A stretch of DNA of 64,000 nt from Nereocystis luetkeana. Lineage: Eukaryota > Sar > Phaeophyceae > Laminariales > Laminariaceae. Location: positions 12,643,938 to 12,707,937 of the forward strand of contig JARUPZ010000008.1 in assembly GCA_031213475.1 (NCBI GenBank). The letters are read 5' to 3'. The notes below the pieces were generated by a model, which saw only the letters and a program-made list of their open reading frames with translations, was not told the DNA's origin and did no database searches. Shown here piece after piece: positions 57,272 through 64,000 of the stretch. Positions within the stretch are counted from its first letter, which is position 1. The number at the start of each line of letters is the position of its first letter. The position numbers were made by a program, and so were the translations under genes.

Positions 57272-57291
57272 ACAGGGGGGGGGGGGGGGGT
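57272..57291. repeat. G homopolymer
   Basis: About 19 consecutive G. Confidence 0.9.
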
Positions 57292-57469
57292 GATTCCGCG
57301 ACCGACCAAACCAATTCAGCGTCCTAACAGCGTCAGACTCAGAGGAAAAGCAAGAGAGGGCGAGAGAGTGCCACAGTTAGTATAGAGAGTGAGGGTATGC
57401 CAGAGAGAGCGAGAGGGCAAGTGAGCGGGGCACAAAGAGATATGAGGGCACAAGGCAGCGCTACGGTAG

Positions 57470-57655
57470 CGTGTGCGTTCTTCACATGAAACCGCTTTTC
57501 TGTATACCCGTGGACATCCAGCACACCCTGCGTCCGTGCCGATTCTTCATCCCAGAGAAATTACATGCGCTGCTATTATAGGTCACAAACTACGATAGAG
57601 ATGCTCCATTGTAATGAAGTCTGGAGAGAAGACAATGCAATGCCATTTTTAGTGC
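57470..57655 (+). repeat. Family C copy, diverged
   Basis: GTTCTTCACATGAAACCGCT, GACATCCAGCACACCCTGCG and GTGCCGATTCTTCATCCCAG. Confidence 0.7.
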
Positions 57656-58544
57656 TGAGTGACTGGCTTGCTTGACTCACTACGGCATTCACCAACGGTA
57701 CAACAAAAAAAAAAAAGTCGTCGCTTTCGAGTCGACTGGCGTGCGTGCGCAGTGGAGCGTCAGGTGAGCAAAAAAAGGACGACAGAGTTCTTATGACGTT
57801 ACATGTCACACAAGTACAGCACTCAAAACATATACCAAAACTAACCCGGAATCGTGCGCTACTCGTCGAATATTCGATGCAATAGTGGAGCACTATTAAT
57901 ACTGCTGCTGCTGCTGCTGCTGCAATACCGAAACACAAGCACAACAGAGAACTCCTATCCGACGACAGAGTGCTCTTACGCCTAAACCACTGCTCTGTAC
58001 TAGAGCAGTCCGAAGATTGGTACCGATACATACCAATGGTAGCACTAAATAGCACAACTCTGACGTTCCAGGTCCATCGTATAAGTAACACTGGACGGCA
58101 TTCGGTCAGTACAGCCCAGGTGCCACGTACCAGGTACCAGGTATTCGATAGTACCCATACGGATCGGTCAAATATACCTGGTGATACACAAAACCGATAG
58201 TCTCGGGATGTTTGAATGGTCAACACATGCATACCACACATATTTGCACCCTACTCCTGCTTGGCACCCGCATCCCAATCACACGCCTGAACCCACCCAC
58301 ACGCCTGAGAATTCCAAACTGGCGCTCGATCTATACTTAGCCGCCCGCAGGGTCCACCAAGCCCCCTGGTCCCAGCACGAAACCAAAATCAACGTTGTGA
58401 TGCATTGCAGCAAAAGGCATCACCCGGTGTAGAGTAGGTGGTCAAACCTCATCACTGCTTTTGAGAAGGGCGATTTACCTCCCTCGTCCGGGGGGAAGTT
58501 TTTCCATGAGCAAAAGTTGGTTGCATAGTTTGCCCACAGCAATA

Positions 58545-58715
58545 AAGTGTGTACGGACGTAAAGTACACACAACTCGACGCGAGTCTTTGACGAGGGACG
58601 AAAGTGTCTAACTGTACCCGCGAAAAAACTGATTGCAAGCACCGAAGTGGGGAAGGCGGAGGAGTGCCCACTAAGAAACCCTACCCCGAGGTCTGAGTCA
58701 GGAAAGGGAGGGAGT
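58545..58715 (+). repeat. SINE body fragment, diverged
   Basis: ACTCGACGCGAGTCTTTGAC, GCAAGCACCGAAGTGGGGAA and GGTCTGAGTCAGGAAAGGG; no head. Its PHFG-like minus-strand translation is a coincidence, not an EsV-1-7 exon. Confidence 0.5.
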
Positions 58716-59584
58716 TGCAAAACTAGGGCAAACATAAAGCAGTACCAGGCACAGGAACCTAAAAAGGCGCAGCAAAGCTGGTCCAGGCTGAATTTCTTAA
58801 ATGGGAATGGGTCCGTTCTACACTAACTTCAATATAACGACTGCGGGATTTATCATTGTCCTGTGAACCCCAGCGTGCGTTTTGTATTGCTCATTTTGTT
58901 ATTAAAACCTTCAGCGCTGGACTCCCATCATGTTCGTACGAATTGGAATAAGGCTCAAATTTAGGTACCGCCGTAGCGTCGATTGTCGACTATCTCGAAA
59001 GTGGTAACCTACACCCTCATTTTGCTTGTCGTCTGTCCATGCACATACAGCACACATGCTTCGTGCGCCGTCTCCACTCCATTACAAAAAAAAAACTTGC
59101 AGTATTCAAAACGGGGAAATATCTTGTACCAGGTAGACAATTTTCAAACGACCGAGCATTTTCGGGGCATGTTTTCGTTGCCGGATTTCGACCGGATAGG
59201 GTCGGGCAGAGGGGGGCGCTGGCTGGGGCTCTCGGAGGTTTCAAGTCGAGGGAAGGCGGTGGGGTTGGGTTTGGGATGTTTCCATAAATAGTACCAGGTA
59301 GATGATACCAGGTATGATTTAGATGGAACCACACGCGGGCAGAAACATGTTTCAGCCCGGCACGAATTAATCGAGCGTACTACACAACTCTCTTCCCGCT
59401 CCCCTCGCTTGCACCCTCCCTCACCTCACCCTTCCCGCTACAGCAGAAGCAGCACTGCTCTACCACTAGTTGAAACACCCCGCGAACTCGAGCTCAAGTA
59501 GATCTACGCGCCCACAGGCATAATCCTTGTATGTGCGTGTGCGGCCACACAGCGACCTTTACCCCCCTACCTCAATGTATGCTC

Positions 59585-59900
59585 AAGTCTTGTGTCTTTG
59601 CTCGACCTCCTCCAGCTCCCTCCCGTTAGAAATCAACATCTGGGGGTCACGTACACCCCTCCCCTCTCCCCAATGCAGTGCTTGCCTATACTGCTATCGC
59701 AAGAAGACTCCAGTATTTTCTTCCCACGTGGGTTCGTATGAAAATGTGAGTACACACGATATCAACATTAATAGGCACTTTACGCGCCACGTTCTGCACA
59801 GCAACAACAAAAAGCCGAGGGGGGGGGGGGGGGGGAGGGGGGCTCGAACTCGCGAAATCGAGATCAGGAAATTACGAGGTTCACCGCTATTTAGAGCACC
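59585..59900 (-). mobile_element. SINE-C, third tRNA-like head on the shared body
   Basis: Read on the minus strand it has CCGGTGCTCTAAATAGCGGT, then B box GCGAGTTCGAGCCCC, a C run, and a body with TCTTCTTGCGATAGCA and GCAAGCACTGCATTGGGGAG. One copy. Confidence 0.5.
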
Positions 59901-60998
59901 GGACCTTGAAAATGTTAAAATTGTATTTGCAAGTACACTAACCCCGCAGCACACAAACCAAGTAGGCTCCTGGTTAGGCTCCTGGTTAGGCTTAGAGTTT
60001 CGAGTCGAGGTCGTGGCCGCCGCTAGTCAAAGCCGAAAAAATACCACCCCTCGGGGGAAAAACACCAGACGTCTCGTGACAAACCCCCAACACCTTGAAA
60101 CTCGAAACTTCGTTTTATGAGCGCACACAAGGTAACGTGCTCGCGCGGGCAGATTACATCTACCGCGGCTGTGACAACTTCTACCTTGACGGGCCAAGTC
60201 TTCTCGCTCATGGATGTACCAATCTGTCCCGAAATTAAAACACCATTTGTATACTGGTATTATATACCAACAGCCCATATTTTGCGGGACAGGGTGGTAC
60301 TCTGATAGGACTCGTGGTGAACACAAACCATCCATATCCTCGTACAAATTCACGAGTTCGTTAGATACGATAAGACAAGCCTAGGGTTCAAAATGGAGAA
60401 AACACTGCTATAATTAAAACCAGGTACCAGGTATACACTTCTGTGTAACCACTACTGCTGCTGTAGGATGTGGATGTGGTGTGTGGAGGTGTAGAAGGAA
60501 GGCCGGGCGACATAATGCAGTATCATGGGGGAGGTGTCGTGACATCTCCTATATGTTCCGTATAGCATCATGTCATGTCCCACGTCCTGCGAGTTATGAT
60601 AGGTACAGGTACCTGGTAAAATATCCAGCGTATGCATTACGTACTGTAGTACCCGACAGGGAATAAGATGCCCTTTGTGGGCAAAATACAAAATACCAGG
60701 TAGCTGGTGAGCAGTCCGCCCTTTCTTTATGCCGGTATACCTGGTACATTGTATGTCGACATCCAACATATAAAGAAGGATCTTCTGCACAGCTGAAACG
60801 CTTGTCAACATCATAATGCCAGACATCGACGACGATATCTGGTACCACAGGCGGTTGGTATGTGTGTACTGGTACTTGTACACTTCACACCAGGTCTCAA
60901 ATTTCAGGTTTCAGATTTATACGTGCGTGGGAGATCGCGGTTTGACCTCTTGACTGAACGCCCGCCTCTACAAAAAAATAGCACCACAGGTTTAGTAT

Positions 60999-61093
60999 TA
61001 ATAGCCCTTTTAGGATTGCAGTCCCGTTTCCGGGACAAACTACTCGGAATTTGACTGGTTTGCTCCCAACACGGGACTGCAGTTTTAAAGGTC
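60999..61093. mobile_element. MITE-B copy
   Basis: Left flank TATTAATAG then CCCTTTTAGGATTGCAGTCC; right arm AACACGGGACTGCAGTTTTA. Confidence 0.85.
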
Positions 61094-61261
61094 AAGGCCA
61101 AAGGATGCTTTCACGCGTCCGAAATGACGGCATAGAGCTGTATAATAATTATACAGACCATATGATACATGTAATATGTACCTGGTAGGTAATGGATGAC
61201 TAACTGGTATTACTATTAATAGGTGATTGATACCCATGCCCTGCTGTTGTGCTGTCCTTGT

Positions 61262-61360
61262 TAATTCGATATTTCTACTTGACGACAGCAGTACACCCAG
61301 TGTGCGTCCTGATTCTTCATCCTCGTCTTGCTGTATATATTATGTCCGTAGAGACATCCG
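61262..61360 (+). repeat. Family C fragment
   Basis: GACGACAGCAGTACACCCAG and TGTGCGTCCTGATTCTTCAT. Confidence 0.5.
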
Positions 61361-62837
61361 GTATCATGGTCGAATGCGATGTATTCTGGGCCGTATTCTA
61401 TACGTATTCTGAGAGACAAAGGAAACCAACATCATCGCATGGGGCATTGGTCTCAAAACGAGAAAACTACGCGGTCAATTGAAATCAATTTACGTTCAAT
61501 TCTCGCTTCCGGGGGGAAAAAAATAAAAAATTGCTCTGAGTTTGTCACCGTATATTCTACCAGGTATTAAGAAAGCACCGGTCAAGTTTTAGGCTACTGG
61601 AGCAAACTTTTGGGCCGTAACTGCTGTAGGTAGCCGTGGTACGCCTATCGTATACCGCTGCTGTAGCTGTGCGCACCGTACAGCTCTACAACAGCAGCAG
61701 TAATAATAATACCAACGTACGGAGCGCACGCTCTTCAGACATCAATATTCTTCTACGATACGGCTTGGAGGTTTTGAACGGAGGGGGGGGAAATGAAAAA
61801 CACAGCGCGACTCGAAACCACACCGTACCACCAGCATAATACGAGGCGAGGCACTACTGCTGTATGACTATCGTATGACACAGCAGTGCCATAAAGAACG
61901 AGCAAGATATAGACCAGATACCAGATATGAAGTACAGCAGTAGTGAAGCAGTCGGTGCACGTTTCGAGTCCTACTGACGCTGCACCGGCTGACTGCAGCG
62001 AACTAGGGTCTGCAACCCAAAACAAACAAGAATATAGATCAAGCTCCAGAATACTATAATAGCCTACGAGAGTCTGACAGAAATAAATCGCTGCTTGCTG
62101 CCACCACCGACTGCAGAAGAACAAATCAAAACGGCCCGTTGTCGTGGTCGATGTTCTCAGTGCATGCATGCACCAAGCAGCAGCAGCAGCAGCAGCAGAG
62201 CAACACAGCAGTAGCGCGGAACGGTTGACACCCACAATACTTCCGGAGGGTTGGTGGCGGTGCCCTCCCTCAATGTAGGTGTCCTCCCTTAATGTACTGT
62301 GTATAGAATAAGACAGAAGGCAACAAGAACGCGAGACACAAATACAGCTAGCAAGACCGGGCCTCGACGAGGCAAGACGGGCGCCGCCAACAACAACGCC
62401 AACAGCAACAACAACAACGCAAGGCATGGCGTGGCATGGCGGAGCCGGCTTGCCACAAGTTGCTCGCTTGCCCTCGCAGGTGCTATGGCAGTGTCGCAAT
62501 CTCGCATTCTCGGACTATTCCCCTGGTCCAGCCAGCTCTACGCACTCTTATTATTAATACTATAAAGTTCAACGGCACGCCATACCTACAGCACCACAGC
62601 GGGCGGAACATAGTCAACACGGGCGGCTGCTGGCTGTGTACATACCGAGAATTTGATACTTTTATTAGCGACTGGCACATTGCAAGCCCATTTTGTACAT
62701 AAAATATACTGTTAATATCAATATTAAGAATATTGGGACACATCACACCCGATGATGATGATACCACAGGAACGAGGTGCCGCAAAAAAAAACGGGGGAG
62801 AGAACTCGCAGGGTAAATATTCAGTCGTATGTATACA
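61361..62837. other. No gene recognised
   Basis: Contains (CAG)n at 62178-62198 and CAACAACAACAACGC near 62385-62420. Short frames only, including a 248-codon minus-strand frame without a domain. Confidence 0.4.
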
Positions 62838-62934
62838 GACAACTACGGTCCCGTTTTGGGGACAAACTGTCTAGAATTTTAGTGGTTTGTCGCCAAAACG
62901 GAACTGCAGTCCTAAAATAAAAGTAAAAGGGTTA
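62838..62934. mobile_element. MITE-B copy
   Basis: ACTACGGTCCCGTTTTGGGG with mirrored CCAAAACGGAACTGCAGTCC. Confidence 0.8.
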
Positions 62935-64000
62935 CGTAAATACTTTACGAGGCCGAGTATTAGGCATCATACGTGCTCTTCATGATATTGCCTTCTTAAT
63001 GATGCAGCAAAAGAGGCAAAGATGAGGAAGGAAGGCCTATCGCCTTATCTACCAGCACGGAAGAGTCATGACAAGAGGAGAAAATGTCGGAAAAAATACG
63101 AAAACAGGGTTCCCGCTCTGTTTCTGCGTACTGCGTTGCTGCGTACCTTGGCGGCGTAGATTATCAAATTTACGAAAACTGCAAAAAGGCCGTGCGAGGA
63201 TGTACCAAGTGCGACGGACCACAGGCTCACATAAATGCATGGGGACAGACAATGGGTGCTGTGCCGACACTGCAAACACTGCAGAGTAGACGACTACGTT
63301 ATACAAGTAGGTTCATACTCGCTGGGCTTCTATTAATAGTAATAGTAATAGTGATATTCATAGCCCATCACCATCACCACCAAAAGGAGTTGCCCATTAA
63401 TCTGCCTGCGGGCTCTAAATATCCATCTCTAATATTAATAATAGTAATGATCACAAGTTAGGTGCTGCTGTCTGTACGTGTCCATCCTTCACTATGATAT
63501 ACCAGGTAAGCATAACAACAGGCGTACAGCAGTAACAGAGGGCTACACCCTTCATGTACTCGTGTTGCAATGATCTGCGACATCACCGCCCGCGATACCA
63601 GCCTCTACCCGGAGCTGTCTCGTGTCCAAAGCAGCACAAAAGCAAGCAGGAGGGCCAGAGAGCAGCATGGCATCTGCCTCTCGGCGAGGCCGCCGACAGC
63701 CATAAACTAGCATCGCATCGCGCCACGACCCAAAGCTTGAAATGCTAGGCAATGAAAGAAGAGTACCAGGTACCAGATATAATATCAATAGTACCGATGG
63801 GAGTAAATACCAAGTAAGGTATAATACAGAACCAAATCGTAAACTAAAGGGGTGCTGCTCTGTACTACTTACTGGTCTACCGGTATGTGGTTAGTTTTAG
63901 TTGGCTGTCGGCACATCTATTACTGATTAATATTAATAGTCAGAACTGGCAAGAAGTGTACCTGGTAAGTCTGAGCAAAACAGTACGCACGAACATTCGA
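62935..64000. other. No gene recognised at the right edge
   Basis: A 125-codon plus-strand frame (63084-63461) has a hydrophobic run and a His run but no recognised domain. CTATTAATAG and TACCAGGTA words are frequent. The missing 5' exons of the EsV-1-7 gene are not visible here. Confidence 0.4.

Noticed and set aside
58545..58715. PHFG motif on the minus strand as a possible further EsV-1-7 exon
   Set aside because: The DNA is a diverged SINE body, the required cysteines are absent and a stop follows shortly.
63084..63461. 125-codon plus-strand frame with a hydrophobic stretch and His run
   Set aside because: Six cysteines raised interest, but spacing matches no motif I know, and the hydrophobic/His part comes from TAATAG and CACCAT repeats.

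Overview
The window is nuclear DNA of a large, repeat-rich eukaryote, most likely a brown alga or close stramenopile relative. The main evidence for this placement is a minus-strand gene with EsV-1-7 cysteine-rich repeats (C-x4-C-x16-C-x2-H with 12 residues to the next C), a domain family expanded in brown algae and also present in the Ectocarpus virus EsV-1. Other signs are very long introns, dense short non-autonomous transposons, several tRNA-derived SINEs and poly-Q/poly-G coding tracts. The exact species cannot be read from the sequence.

Only two genes are well supported, and each is only partly inside the window. (1) On the plus strand, two exons (6546-6634 and 22804-22979) join in frame across a 16.2 kb intron. 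They give the C-terminal ~87 residues of a long-chain polyprenyl (solanesyl/decaprenyl-type) diphosphate synthase; the catalytic N-terminal part lies left of the window. (2) On the minus strand, an 84-nt exon (50696-50779) and a 2.15 kb terminal exon (33190-35343) join in frame across a 15.4 kb intron. They give an EsV-1-7 repeat protein with a ~650-residue Gly/Ser/Pro- and Gln-rich tail; its 5' exons are not seen and probably lie right of the window. The two genes converge on 23-33 kb.

The rest is intron and intergenic DNA packed with mobile elements. I recognise a ~110-bp TA-flanked MITE family (MITE-A, 11 copies), a ~97-bp TTAA-flanked piggyBac-type hairpin MITE family (MITE-B, about 20 copies), and two or three further inverted-repeat families (F, G, I). 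There are tRNA-derived SINEs with at least three different heads on a shared body, and unclassified interspersed families (C, D, E). There is also a degraded PIF/Harbinger-like transposon with terminal inverted repeats, a LINE RT-like remnant, a 0.9 kb foldback, and a 29-bp satellite with a clear 9-mer higher-order period.

Region by region: 0-6.5 kb, foldback and old repeats, no exon found; 6.5-23 kb, the giant intron of the polyprenyl synthase, with Harbinger remnant, MITEs, satellite and SINEs; 23-33 kb, convergent 3' flanks, ending in a C/A-rich, G-poor block of microsatellites and degenerate tetranucleotide repeats; 33-35.3 kb, terminal EsV-1-7 exon; 35.3-50.7 kb, its giant intron; 50.8-64 kb, more repeat-filled DNA upstream of the EsV-1-7 exon with no exon I can support. 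Two short palindromic words, CTATTAATAG and TACCAGGTA/TACCTGGTA, recur far above chance throughout, and I link the first to MITE target or empty sites.
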